Assembly (NCBI RefSeq): GCF_029269745.1
Contig: NZ_JARJHT010000001.1
Span: forward strand, 2,046,001-2,110,000
Reading direction: 5' to 3'
Length of the DNA: 64,000 bases
DNA from: Polluticoccus soli
Lineage (GTDB): Bacteria > Bacteroidota > Bacteroidia > Chitinophagales > Chitinophagaceae
A program made the translations under genes and the position numbers. Below the pieces are notes generated by a model that saw only the letters and a list, made by a program, of their open reading frames with translations, made no database searches and was not told the DNA's origin. Below are positions 35,652 to 44,409 of the stretch, in pieces (the stretch's first letter is position 1; each line of letters begins with the position of its first letter).

Positions 35652-36413
35652 ATGAAGCGTTTTTTATTACCTGTAGTGATGCTGGTCTCGTCGGTTGCAA
35701 TGGCACAGGATGTTGATGTAGAGAAAAGCACAGGCCTGGTAAAAGTAGATGACCAGGAAGCTTTTTACCTGACGCCTAAGAACAAGTCCATGATGGAAAG
35801 TGATTTTTCACTCGAAAATCTGCAACATGAAGAGTTGGCTTACTTGAAGCTTGTAAAAGGTGAAAAATATAATTCTGGTGGCGGTACCAGCACAACGATC
35901 AATTACCAGATGGTGTTTACCAAAACCGGTAACCAGTGCATGCTCACCGGGTTTGGCATGCTGAGCATCATTAAGCCACTGGCAAAACGAATAGCAGGTG
36001 CCAATCTCGTAAAAGATGGAAAGGTCAGCGAAGCTGAGGAAAGAAAATTTATCCTGTTGAACAACGGTACTTTTCTAAAACCAATAGCCCCTGCCGCAAA
36101 TAACGATAGGGTAATTGTGGTGAATGACAACCCTAAACCCAGCGGTCCCGCTGACATTAGTCTTAAGGACAATAACATCTACAATAACAGCGAGATGGTT
36201 GGCATATTCAAGCGGATGGAAGAAGGGGACATAACCGTCATTTCTGTATATAATGCAAATGATGCGCTTGTGTGCAAGGCTTCACACCCTACTGCAAATG
36301 AGGATGCCGACTGGAGCCTACAGCTGGATGGCAAAGCAGTAGCTATTTTATATAACAAGGCAGCGCCTCTTGAAAAGCTATTTAAATACCTTGTAGAAAA
36401 GGGTCATTTATAG
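35652..36413 (+). CDS. Secreted hypothetical protein
   Basis: 253 residues. Signal peptide (..SSVAMAQ). Beta-rich mature protein with GGGTSTTINYQMV near residue 80 and no motif I recognise. It lies 24 bp after the Reg_prop gene and ends at a strong terminator, so the two form an operon and may work together at the cell surface. No sorting domain or lipobox. Confidence 0.7.
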   Translation: MKRFLLPVVMLVSSVAMAQDVDVEKSTGLVKVDDQEAFYLTPKNKSMMESDFSLENLQHEELAYLKLVKGEKYNSGGGTSTTINYQMVFTKTGNQCMLTGFGMLSIIKPLAKRIAGANLVKDGKVSEAEERKFILLNNGTFLKPIAPAANNDRVIVVNDNPKPSGPADISLKDNNIYNNSEMVGIFKRMEEGDITVISVYNANDALVCKASHPTANEDADWSLQLDGKAVAILYNKAAPLEKLFKYLVEKGHL

Positions 36414-36430
36414 TTCAGCTGATAGTATTG

Positions 36431-36465
36431 AAAAAAGGGATGTCAATCGACATCCCTTTTTTATT
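36431..36465 (+). terminator. Rho-independent terminator of the Reg_prop operon
   Basis: 14-bp stem AAAAAAGGGATGTC/GACATCCCTTTTTT with loop AATC. Confidence 0.92.
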
Positions 36466-36705
36466 ATGGCTTGCAAATCCTGGGGAAACTCGGCAACAAC
36501 TCACTGAACCTGTGGCTTTTAAGTGCGAAATAGAAATGTTAAAACTATCCTAAAGAAGCCTTAAGGGATTGTTATCAACTGTACTGCTGAAGATGAGCTT
36601 ATATCTCAACATTATCTGCCATGTGACGCTAACCACTGAATCACCATTGATATAGCCGGTTTGTGGCACAAATTCTTTGCCGAGCTCAGACAATCACAAA
36701 AACAT

Positions 36706-37401
36706 ATGCTTATGAAAGAGATCAGGACCTTGTTAGCCTGCGCATTACTGTCCGTTGCCGCCGTTGGATGTAGTAAAGACGAAAAGAAAGTTAGTCCAGC
36801 TACCGGAAGCCGTTCGGTATATTATGAAGTTAACACCGAAGAGGGCGGTGCTGAACTTGTGCCAGGGACAACCTTTGCATGGCTGTCTGGCTCGGGCTAC
36901 GCCGACGAGATCAAGTTTGAGGCAAAATCGGACGATGGGTCAGAGATAACGTATAAGTCAAAAACAGACCGCGCGTTTGATCTCTTTGCACCCACAGCTT
37001 CTTTGCTTGGGAATATCATGTTACCTCCCGGCACCTATGATAAGATCAAGTACAAGATCCGCCTGGAGCCTTCATATCCGGATGCGGCACTGCGCCTTGA
37101 TGGCCAGTTTACGGAGAATGGCATTTCTGTGCCGGTTGTCTTTGCGATCAACCGTGATGTGGAAATGAAAGTAGAAGGCAAAGACGTATTATTACTTGAT
37201 GGCGACGACTACCTGAGTGTGCTAACGCTGCAGCTGGATAAGCTAATGAATGGTATAACACCTGATATGTTATTTAATGCAGATGTTGACGATGATGGTA
37301 CTGTTTACATCACTGAAAATTCTAACCGCGAGATGTACCATATAATGATGGATAACATGGAGCATTTCATCAAGGTAGAATGCAGGAAAAAGAAAAAATA
37401 G
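36706..37401 (+). CDS. Lipoprotein of unknown function
   Basis: 231 residues from the ATG at 36706; the ATG at 36712 is also possible, and the TTG at 36661 is rejected because it would bury the signal peptide. The leader ends in a lipobox (VAAVGC) followed by SKDEKK. Beta-rich mature domain: TFAWLSGSGYADEIKF, LPPGTYDKIKYKIRL, VDDDGTVYITENSN. The 'PPGTYD.I...I' step resembles DUF4382-like lipoproteins, but I cannot confirm it. The C-terminus is a run of lysines. Confidence 0.7.
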   Translation: MLMKEIRTLLACALLSVAAVGCSKDEKKVSPATGSRSVYYEVNTEEGGAELVPGTTFAWLSGSGYADEIKFEAKSDDGSEITYKSKTDRAFDLFAPTASLLGNIMLPPGTYDKIKYKIRLEPSYPDAALRLDGQFTENGISVPVVFAINRDVEMKVEGKDVLLLDGDDYLSVLTLQLDKLMNGITPDMLFNADVDDDGTVYITENSNREMYHIMMDNMEHFIKVECRKKKK

Positions 37402-37420
37402 TCAGTTGGGTTTTCTCCCA

Positions 37421-37450
37421 AAAAAAGCGAGCATTTTGCTCGCTTTTTTC
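37421..37450 (+). terminator. Rho-independent terminator of the lipoprotein gene
   Basis: 13-bp stem AAAAAAGCGAGCA/TGCTCGCTTTTTT with a TTT loop. Confidence 0.9.
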
Positions 37451-37520
37451 ATGTCAATTTCCTGTGTTAAAGAAAACTATTTGATGTCTTAAATCGCTGT
37501 TAATCAACCATTTTGAGGTG

Positions 37521-37548
37521 TTTGGTCTACGTTTCTATCGTACCTTTG
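37521..37548 (+). promoter_or_regulatory. Promoter of the NlpC/P60 gene
   Basis: TTTG 37521-37524, 16-bp spacer, exact -7 TACCTTTG 37541-37548. ATG at 37574. Confidence 0.75.
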
Positions 37549-37573
37549 CTCCGTACCCAAAACACTTGAAAAG

Positions 37574-38221
37574 ATGATGAATTTGAAATCTACATTCTTA
37601 AAGGCATGCGTTGCGGTAACATGTATTTTGTCAAGCTCTACAGTATTTGGTTTTGCGTTCAATTCTGAAGAGCTTACCTCATCAGCCATTACCCAAAATA
37701 CGCTTGCGGAATATAATGGCCCTTCGCCTTTGGTGCAGTCTCCCAACTTCTATATAAACATGCTGCAAAACAAGTATGCGGAAAAACTTGACGCTTCTGT
37801 GCAGGACATGGAGAATACAGACCTGTATGCGTTTATCGACCAGTGGTACGGTACGAAGTACGCTTGGGGCGGTACGACGCAGAATGGCGTGGACTGTTCG
37901 GCACTGGTGCAGAATATGTATCGTGAGGTATTTAAAACAGATATCGTACGTACCTCTTACTTCCAGCATGACATGAGTACAGAGGTAAGTAAGGATAGCC
38001 TGCAAGAAGGCGACCTGGTATTTTTTAAGACAATGGGCAACCGCATCTCGCACGTAGGTGTGTACCTGAAAAATAATTTTTTCGTTCACTCGTGCTCGAG
38101 CAAGGGTGTAACGATCAGCAGCCTGGACGAGAATTACTGGTCTAAGGTATATGCTGGCGCCGGACGAATAGAAAAGGGCGATTCGACTGCTCAGAACGAT
38201 CAATACCTGGCTATGAACTAA
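37574..38221 (+). CDS. C40 (NlpC/P60) peptidoglycan peptidase
   Basis: 215 residues. Signal peptide ending near SSTVFGFA, ~60-residue linker, then an NlpC/P60 domain (about 83-205): YAWGGTTQNGVDCSALV with nucleophile Cys108, HVGVY with His160, and FVHS with His172 as the third residue. EGDLVFFKT is the usual domain middle. Cuts the stem peptide (D-Glu-DAP type bonds) in the periplasm. Single gene with its own promoter and terminator. Confidence 0.93.
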   Translation: MMNLKSTFLKACVAVTCILSSSTVFGFAFNSEELTSSAITQNTLAEYNGPSPLVQSPNFYINMLQNKYAEKLDASVQDMENTDLYAFIDQWYGTKYAWGGTTQNGVDCSALVQNMYREVFKTDIVRTSYFQHDMSTEVSKDSLQEGDLVFFKTMGNRISHVGVYLKNNFFVHSCSSKGVTISSLDENYWSKVYAGAGRIEKGDSTAQNDQYLAMN

Positions 38222-38253
38222 GATAGTGTGTTTGGTTTAGTGTGATAAAAGAT

Positions 38254-38282
38254 AAGGGATCCAATTGGATCCCTTTCTTTTT
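38254..38282 (+). terminator. Rho-independent terminator of the NlpC/P60 gene
   Basis: AAGGGATCC/GGATCCCTT stem with AATT loop, then TCTTTTTT. Confidence 0.85.
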
Positions 38283-38305
38283 TAGTGGAACAGCCCCGAG
38301 TTACA

Positions 38306-38968
38306 CTAAGAATGCTTTTTGATCTTGCCTGACCCCGATATCTCCGCATCGGTTACAGATGCGCCACCCCAATAGTTCACATCGCCAGATCCGGATATTT
38401 CAACATCCAACGATTTGTTCACTGTCATCTCAATACTGCCCGAACCGGAGATACGCATAGCTGCATTGTCGGCCTGGCATTGCTTGCCATTTATATTACC
38501 TGAACCATTGATCTTGCATTTTACATTGACAAACTCATTCTGTTCTATGTCTATATCGCCCGATCCGTTTATTTCTACATACATGTCAGGCGAGTTTTGA
38601 TCCGCTTTGATGGTAGAGTGGCCTGATCCGTTGAATGAATAGGAACTCATATTGGTGGTGTAAACCGTAACATGCAGGTTGTCGTGCCTGATATTATAAT
38701 ACTTGTCGGCGTACTTAAGCCTGAGCTTACCGTTGATCACGTCCGTTTCAAAAATCGGTATGAGGTTAGAGTAACCGCTAATCACCACTTTGTTTGTTGT
38801 AGAAGGATAGACAACTACATCAAGGCTGCCATCGGCCTGTACACTTTCGAAGTTTTCGAGCGTACGTGTTTCTTCCACTATTGGTCCTTCGCCAACAAGG
38901 GTGTGTTTTCTGCATGAAGAGAATGCTATCATGCTGAATAGAGCTGCAAATAATACTGTCTGTTTCAT
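38306..38968 (-). CDS. GIN-domain (DUF2807) lipoprotein
   Basis: 220 residues. Lipobox FSSC (Cys19). Residues ~30-215 form the head-GIN/DUF2807 beta-solenoid, with the typical repeated 'NGSG.i....' and 'ISGSG.I' turns (FNGSGHSTIKA, EINGSGDIDI, KINGSGNING, RISGSGSIEM, EISGSGDVNY, EISGSGKIKK). Family knowledge: found at the Bacteroidota cell surface and in the periplasm, function unclear. It is 39 bp after the TonB receptor stop on the same strand and is probably the last gene of the sigma-factor operon. Confidence 0.9.
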   Translation of the reverse strand: MKQTVLFAALFSMIAFSSCRKHTLVGEGPIVEETRTLENFESVQADGSLDVVVYPSTTNKVVISGYSNLIPIFETDVINGKLRLKYADKYYNIRHDNLHVTVYTTNMSSYSFNGSGHSTIKADQNSPDMYVEINGSGDIDIEQNEFVNVKCKINGSGNINGKQCQADNAAMRISGSGSIEMTVNKSLDVEISGSGDVNYWGGASVTDAEISGSGKIKKHS

Positions 38969-39007
38969 TTCTATACTTTGTTTATTTTTTTAAGGTTGTT
39001 ATTTGTA

Positions 39008-41416
39008 TTACCAATGGAAATCGATGCGGTAGCTAAGGTTAGGTAGCAAGCCTATTTGATTTACGCGTTTCACCTCACCGGCATTGCTATCGAAATACGA
39101 GAAGTAATAGTTCTCGCGGTTGGTCAGGTTTTGTGCTTCGAACTGAATGGTGTGTGTAGCACGCTTGTTGTTGATCTTATAGTATACCGACGCATCTGCA
39201 CGGAAGTAGACAGGACCTTTCTCGGTGAAGTATTTACCGGGAACATATTCGGTTTGTTTGGTTGCCCTTGATTTTGCCAGGTCTATCTGTGACTCGCGCA
39301 GGCCACCGCTATACAGCACCTTACCATTTAACCCCAGTATCTTCCTGCCGCTGGCCGAGAGTTTAAATTCTTTACCGCCTATGATGTTCAGCTGGTGCCC
39401 GCGATTGAACATGGTATTGTACTCGGCACCGCCGTAGGTGGTAAATGTTGACTTGTAGATAGAGCCCGTTGCTATTATATAGTAGTTATTGCTGAATGGA
39501 CGCTCAAAGCTAATATCTACACCATAGTTAGTGCCCGTGCCATCGCTAACCAGTGGTTTTGTGCCAAGTAGTGAGTAGATGTTTTGTGCGTTGATGATAG
39601 AGAAGCCGCTCGCAGAGTCCTTCTCGACCGGGATGTCGTACAGATGCTGATAATAGGCTTCGATCTTCATGCGTATTTGCCACGGGAGCGCTGTTTCATA
39701 ACCAGCTACGGTATGTAGTGAGCGTAATAGATCTAGGTCTTTGTTGGGATAGGTAAACGACTGACCTTTTGAATTGTCCTGGAACAGGTAGGTGGATATG
39801 TGCTCAGGTTTGCTGTGCATGCCAGCTGCCAGTGTGTATTTGCTCTTGTTTTGTTGGTAGCTCAGTGACGCGCGAGGTTCAATGCTGTATTTCTCATTGA
39901 GTGCGAGATAGGAGCCGTGTACACCACCAGTCAACGTCAGTTTTTGAGACAGTCGGGCTTTCCATTGAATGTAAGCCTGGTAGAACTGCGTCTGTCCATC
40001 GCCCGACAATACATTCTTCCACTGCTTTTTATTGCCGTCGTAATAGTTGTAAGCAAAATCATACTGCATTTGCTGGCCAATGACACCTGTCCTGAATGAG
40101 TGACGTGTATTCAGCTTTTCATTGTACATGATCGCTGCGCGGTAAGCTATGTTCTCAAAGCTGTTGTTCTCAATGGGTACTTTGGTATAAGCCTCGGAAG
40201 GATTCAGTGTATCGGCGTACTGGCTCGACTTATCGTACGATGCAGAAATGATTGTTTTGATATAAGCATCTTTCTTCACAAAGTATTGGTGTGATACACC
40301 GGCTACGCCCATTTTGCTTTTGTTGTCGAAACCAATATTCGGATTCTCATCATCCCATTTGCTGCTATCGGCTTTTGCCGCCTGGTCTACCTGGTTGTAG
40401 CCTCCGAGTCCAAACAGTGTGAAGGTGCCGGCCTTGTCGGTTGGCAGGTTTATTTTGAAAGCTGCATCCTGGTATTCAGGCACCTGCGTTCCGGTCAAGA
40501 TAAAATCTCTCAGTAGTGCAAGTGTAGAGTAGCGGTAGTTGAGCAGGTAAGAAGCGCGTTTGCCTTTCTGAAAGGGGCCTTCGGTTGAAACCTCCATACC
40601 CAGCGCGCCAATTTGTACACTATGTTCGTAACGCTCGGTATTGCCATTCCGGAAGTTGAGGTCGAATACACCAGCGGTAGCATTGCCTATTTCCGGGGCA
40701 AAGGCACCCGTATAGAAATCTGATGTGCCGAGTACGTTTGCATTCAGCATGCTTACTGCACCACCAGATGCACCAAGGGAGCTAAAGTGATTAGGGCTCG
40801 GGATCTCAATTCCTTCCAGTCTCCACAGAACACCTTTAGGCGAATTGCCACGCACTACTATGCTGTTATCCATATCACCGGCGTTGGATACACCCGGGAA
40901 GTTCATGACCATACGTGCAGGGTCGGCAAAGGATGCAGCATAACGCCTTGTTTCTTCTACGGAGAAAGATCGTGCGCTGATGGTTGCATATTCATTCAAC
41001 GGTTTGGTTCGTTCTTTAGTTGCACTAACGGTTACTTCTTTTAGCCTGTTGATGCTCTCCTGCATGGTAACGTTCAATTCCAGTTCCTTGCCGGATATTA
41101 CCAGTACTTCATAGGCGGTATAGGTTTCAAAGCCCATGTAGCTGAACTGGAATGACTGCCTGCCAATAGGTACGCGTTCAATGCTGAAGTAGCCGTTTTC
41201 GTCTGTAGTGCCGGCAATTTGTTTGTCTGATACCAGTACAACAACAACGCCAGGTAGTGGCTGTTTTGATTCTGCATCTGTGACACGGCCGCGTACTTTT
41301 TGAGTAAGCCTGCTAGCACTGCTCGTTTGGGTATAGGTTTGTTCCTGTTGGGTTGTTTGCGCTTCGGCTGCAGCAAAAGCAACTAGCGAGGATATTAGTA
41401 TGACTGATCTTTTCAT
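39008..41416 (-). CDS. TonB-dependent receptor without STN domain
   Basis: 802 residues. Signal peptide (..VAFAAAEAQ), carboxypeptidase-regulatory-like domain (KVRGRVTDAESKQPLPGV, about 40-125), plug (about 150-260; MVMNFPGVSNAGDMDNSIVV, RGNSPKGVLWRLEGIEIP), and a barrel ending SYRIDFHW. It has no N-terminal STN domain, although the operon carries an ECF sigma/FecR pair. The STN domain is instead on a separate protein (42651-44405). A TAGGGGTA-type site lies 53-63 bp before the ATG. The ligand is unknown. Confidence 0.92.
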   Translation of the reverse strand: MKRSVILISSLVAFAAAEAQTTQQEQTYTQTSSASRLTQKVRGRVTDAESKQPLPGVVVVLVSDKQIAGTTDENGYFSIERVPIGRQSFQFSYMGFETYTAYEVLVISGKELELNVTMQESINRLKEVTVSATKERTKPLNEYATISARSFSVEETRRYAASFADPARMVMNFPGVSNAGDMDNSIVVRGNSPKGVLWRLEGIEIPSPNHFSSLGASGGAVSMLNANVLGTSDFYTGAFAPEIGNATAGVFDLNFRNGNTERYEHSVQIGALGMEVSTEGPFQKGKRASYLLNYRYSTLALLRDFILTGTQVPEYQDAAFKINLPTDKAGTFTLFGLGGYNQVDQAAKADSSKWDDENPNIGFDNKSKMGVAGVSHQYFVKKDAYIKTIISASYDKSSQYADTLNPSEAYTKVPIENNSFENIAYRAAIMYNEKLNTRHSFRTGVIGQQMQYDFAYNYYDGNKKQWKNVLSGDGQTQFYQAYIQWKARLSQKLTLTGGVHGSYLALNEKYSIEPRASLSYQQNKSKYTLAAGMHSKPEHISTYLFQDNSKGQSFTYPNKDLDLLRSLHTVAGYETALPWQIRMKIEAYYQHLYDIPVEKDSASGFSIINAQNIYSLLGTKPLVSDGTGTNYGVDISFERPFSNNYYIIATGSIYKSTFTTYGGAEYNTMFNRGHQLNIIGGKEFKLSASGRKILGLNGKVLYSGGLRESQIDLAKSRATKQTEYVPGKYFTEKGPVYFRADASVYYKINNKRATHTIQFEAQNLTNRENYYFSYFDSNAGEVKRVNQIGLLPNLSYRIDFHW

Positions 41417-41454
41417 GTCGAGTGATTGATGTTTTTCGTGTTCTTTAATGAGAT

Positions 41455-41479
41455 GCCTGGGAAGGCGTGTACCCCTATG
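41455..41479 (-). promoter_or_regulatory. Third, weaker sigma-site candidate before the TonB receptor
   Basis: Minus strand CATAGGGGTAC at 41479-41469. At the spacing seen in the two strong sites there follows only a partial match to the second element (GGCATCTCATTA against GTTGTCATATTT, about 6 of 12). It may give an internal boost to TonB-receptor transcription. Confidence 0.35.
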
Positions 41480-41493
41480 ACGTGAAAGAATTT

Positions 41494-42597
41494 TTACAAA
41501 TGGACCTGTACACCACCCATCGCGCCAAAGTGGAAACCGATAAAGCTATTCCAGGAAGTGTTTGACCACAGGTAGTTTGCTTCAAGACCGTCGTTGTGCA
41601 CGTCGTATTCGGTAAAGGTGAATGTTGGACCTGCGAATATTTCCCACCTGTCTGTGATCATCAGTGAAGGCAAAGCACGGATCGATGATTTGAAGTAAGC
41701 GTCCTCGTAAAAGTTGGTGAGACTGCTGGCAACAACTTCGAAGTTTATTCGGAAGCTCTTGCTGATGTTTGCATGCACACCAAGGCCGGTTTCAATTGCC
41801 CAAAGAATATCGTCCTGGCTCAGATTGTAACCGGCACCGATAATGCCATACATGTTTTTGCCGCCTGAACGGAAGGTTGCAAGTGCTGTTAACGATTCAT
41901 CAACTGTCACGCCGAGGCTCTTCTCGGCATTTCTAACAATGTTTACAATGCCTATTGGGTTATCATTTTCTTCGGCTATGTTGATAAACCCTATTTGCGT
42001 GCCCTTCACTTTGCCAGCTACGTTGATAAATCCCGCGATCTGGCTGTTTGCATCGCCAGCTACGTTGATAAATCCTGAGGCCTGCAAACCTTCCACTTTG
42101 GAGGCTGTGTTCATGAACCCCGCGATCTGCACATCTGTATTGCAGGATAGGTTCATAAAACCAGCTGCCTGGAAACCATCGTAATTGCCCGGTGTGATAT
42201 TGGCAAAACCTGCCAGCTGTGCTCCCGATCCACTACTGGACAGGTTCATGAACCCTGCTGCCTGTACACCGTCAGCATCAGAGCCGATACAGTTCATAAA
42301 CCCTGCCACCTGTGCACCGCCTGCATGTTCCTGGATGATGTTAGCAAATCCTGCCGCTGTAAAGCCCGTAGCGCAGCCGCTGATCACATTGCCGAAACCC
42401 GAAGCACAGAAACCGCGTTCGCCGCCGGAAAGCCCGCCGATGGCATGCATAGAGCAGTAGTTGACATAGTCTTTCGCATTGATGCCGTTGCTGCTGATGG
42501 GGTAGATCAGCCCAATATGAAATGGCCTTTCTTCCTGTGCGAATGTGGATATGGAGAGTAATAAACCTGCTGCCAGTTGGAGTGCCTTCTTTGTCAT
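41494..42597 (-). CDS. Secreted ~16-residue-repeat protein (LA_2272-like surface repeats)
   Basis: 367 residues. Signal peptide (..LSISTFAQ). Residues ~62-220 are about ten repeats of 14-17 residues with consensus (A/V)QxAGFxN......G, for example GAQVAGFMNCIGSDAD, GVQAAGFMNLSSSGS, GFQAAGFMNLSCNT. This is the style of 'LA_2272 surface repeat' proteins and predicts a narrow beta-solenoid. Residues ~230-367 are beta-rich and paralogous to the C-terminus of the STN-repeat protein (FRSGGKNMYGIIGAGYNL against FKAGNKNLYSILFGGLNL). A strong sigma-site lies directly upstream. Probably outer-membrane associated; function unknown. Confidence 0.8.
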   Translation of the reverse strand: MTKKALQLAAGLLLSISTFAQEERPFHIGLIYPISSNGINAKDYVNYCSMHAIGGLSGGERGFCASGFGNVISGCATGFTAAGFANIIQEHAGGAQVAGFMNCIGSDADGVQAAGFMNLSSSGSGAQLAGFANITPGNYDGFQAAGFMNLSCNTDVQIAGFMNTASKVEGLQASGFINVAGDANSQIAGFINVAGKVKGTQIGFINIAEENDNPIGIVNIVRNAEKSLGVTVDESLTALATFRSGGKNMYGIIGAGYNLSQDDILWAIETGLGVHANISKSFRINFEVVASSLTNFYEDAYFKSSIRALPSLMITDRWEIFAGPTFTFTEYDVHNDGLEANYLWSNTSWNSFIGFHFGAMGGVQVHL

Positions 42598-42612
42598 TTT
42601 TCTCGTTGTTTG

Positions 42613-42646
42613 AAATATGACAACGAGCTATGCGCTTACCCCTACG
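42613..42646 (-). promoter_or_regulatory. Strong sigma-site 2: CGTAGGGGTAA-N11-GTTGTCATATTT
   Basis: First element 42646-42636, spacer 42635-42625, second element 42624-42613, ending 15 bases before the ATG of the repeat protein. It has the same first element, exactly the same 11-bp spacer and 10 of 12 identical bases in the second element as the site before the sigma gene. Spacers differ in sequence, so conservation is confined to the two boxes, as expected of a -35/-10 pair. Confidence 0.65.
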
Positions 42647-42650
42647 AGGT

Positions 42651-44405
42651 CTAAAAAATATTTATTCCGGCATTCCAGCCAAACCAGCCGGTCAGCAACG
42701 TGTTGTATATCTCGGCCACTGCATAGCCCTTCGCGGGTACGGTATGCATATAACCTTCTTTGGCAGTGTTGCCCTGGTTGGAGTAGTAGATGTTAATCGA
42801 TGGACCCGCATATATGGAAACATCTTTACTGATCCGGAAGTTCAGGTTAAGCGTGAACTTATTCAGCAGGTTCAGATGTTCCCAGTCGCCCAGGTAGAGG
42901 TATTGCGAGGTTAATTCCGGGTTCAAAGTGAAGCGGTTGCTGATGCGGCCCTCTGTACCGAGACCGTAGCCGAAAGAATATGCTTTGCTATCGGCATCGA
43001 GATTCAGCCCACCAAACAGGATACTGTACAGGTTTTTATTGCCTGCCTTAAACGCTGCATTGAAGTGCAGCACCTCGTTGGTGCTTAGTGATAACTTATG
43101 GTAGCCTGTCCATACCAGGTTGAGAAAGCCAACACTATAGCCAGTTGAGGTATCCGCTATATTGACAAACGCGAACTGAAAGCCATCCAGTTTTTTTGCA
43201 TAGTTGAACAAGCCTGCTATTTGCACGCCGTCCATTTCTCCTCCGCTGATATTGCCCAGGCCAGCTATCTGGGTACCGCTGGCATTTTTGCCGGCAACGC
43301 TGGCAACGCCGGCTATCTGCAGTCCGTCCATCGTGTCTTTGGTAAAGGAGGCCAGGCCACCGATCTGCACACCCTCTGTATTGATGGAAGAGTGGCTATA
43401 TACGCCACTCACCTGTACGCCTGCCACGCCTTTCATCACAATGTTACTAAGACCAGCTACTTGCACACCGTCCACCGAACCAAGCATCTGGTTGTATAGT
43501 CCGCTTACCTGAGCTCCATCCAGGTTGCCGCCGGCTATGTTGAACGCGCCCGCCACTTGTGCATAGTGCACGTCTTTCTTTACAATGTTGAAAAGACCCG
43601 CCAGCTCAAAACCATTTACGCCCGCGGTATAGCCGCCCAATAGGTTGAACGAAAATTTATTGTTTATCTGTCCGCTCATTTTGCCCTGTGTACTCACGCC
43701 CGGTATTACCGATGCCTGGTAAGGTTTGTCGACGAAAAATTGATCGATGTTCAGGCTCTGCATGCGTTGCTTCGATGAAACGAAGAATTTGCCCAGCCAG
43801 TTTTTTTCGACATTCGGTGTTATGACAACTGAATCGAGCAGGACTTCTTTAGGTTTGATCTTAACAGCGATAGCCTGGTTTTGGCCTGGTTTTATGACGA
43901 TAGCTGTATCAGAATACCAGGCTTTGCTCACGCTAATGACTGCAGGCTGCGACCGGTCTTTCATTTTGAGCTGGAAATAGCCTTTGTCATTGGTCATGGA
44001 GGCCACCAGCTGCTGTTTTTCGTACACACTCACATAGCCGAGTCCTTCATTTGTCAGCTCGTCATAAATATATCCTGATACATACCAAAACGATTCTGCA
44101 CGCTGCAGAATAATGTACTTGTCTTTCTCTTTATATGAGATGTTACTACCGAACAAGTCATCAAGCACCTGGCGGACAGGTTTCCTATTAGCATTGATGG
44201 TGACAAGGCTATCGTCGTTAATGATGTTAGAGTTATAAGAAAAGATGAATCTCCCTTGTTGGCTGATAGATTGCAGCACCGACTTCAGAGGTTTTTTATT
44301 GGCACTAATAGTAACCAGTTTGTTCAGGTGATCCTGGGCAAACGCGGTGGTAGTTATCAGCAATGCAAAGCAAAACAGGAACAGTACTCTTGGGGCGGGA
44401 CGCAT
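42651..44405 (-). CDS. STN-domain/regulatory-domain protein with ~16-residue surface repeats
   Basis: 584 residues. Signal peptide (..TTTAFAQ); STN domain (about 28-102: LVTISANKKPLKSVLQSIS, FIFSYNSNII, VRQVLDDLFGSNISY, YIILQRAE); carboxypeptidase-regulatory-like domain (about 108-195); linker; about ten ~16-residue repeats (about 251-432: GAQVSGLYNQMLGSVD, GVQVAGLSNIVMKGVA, GVQIAGLFNYAKKLD); beta-rich end (about 433-584). STN domains normally form the N-terminus of TonB transducers and contact the periplasmic tail of FecR. Here STN is joined to a repeat-solenoid protein. It starts 4 bp after the fecR stop, so it is coupled to the switch. Likely signal input of this system (inference). Confidence 0.85.
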   Translation of the reverse strand: MRPAPRVLFLFCFALLITTTAFAQDHLNKLVTISANKKPLKSVLQSISQQGRFIFSYNSNIINDDSLVTINANRKPVRQVLDDLFGSNISYKEKDKYIILQRAESFWYVSGYIYDELTNEGLGYVSVYEKQQLVASMTNDKGYFQLKMKDRSQPAVISVSKAWYSDTAIVIKPGQNQAIAVKIKPKEVLLDSVVITPNVEKNWLGKFFVSSKQRMQSLNIDQFFVDKPYQASVIPGVSTQGKMSGQINNKFSFNLLGGYTAGVNGFELAGLFNIVKKDVHYAQVAGAFNIAGGNLDGAQVSGLYNQMLGSVDGVQVAGLSNIVMKGVAGVQVSGVYSHSSINTEGVQIGGLASFTKDTMDGLQIAGVASVAGKNASGTQIAGLGNISGGEMDGVQIAGLFNYAKKLDGFQFAFVNIADTSTGYSVGFLNLVWTGYHKLSLSTNEVLHFNAAFKAGNKNLYSILFGGLNLDADSKAYSFGYGLGTEGRISNRFTLNPELTSQYLYLGDWEHLNLLNKFTLNLNFRISKDVSIYAGPSINIYYSNQGNTAKEGYMHTVPAKGYAVAEIYNTLLTGWFGWNAGINIF

Positions 44406-44409
44406 GGAA

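Noticed and set aside
37682-38203. 173-codon minus ORF opposite the NlpC/P60 gene
   Set aside because: Shadow ORF; the plus-strand gene has a full catalytic triad and a promoter.
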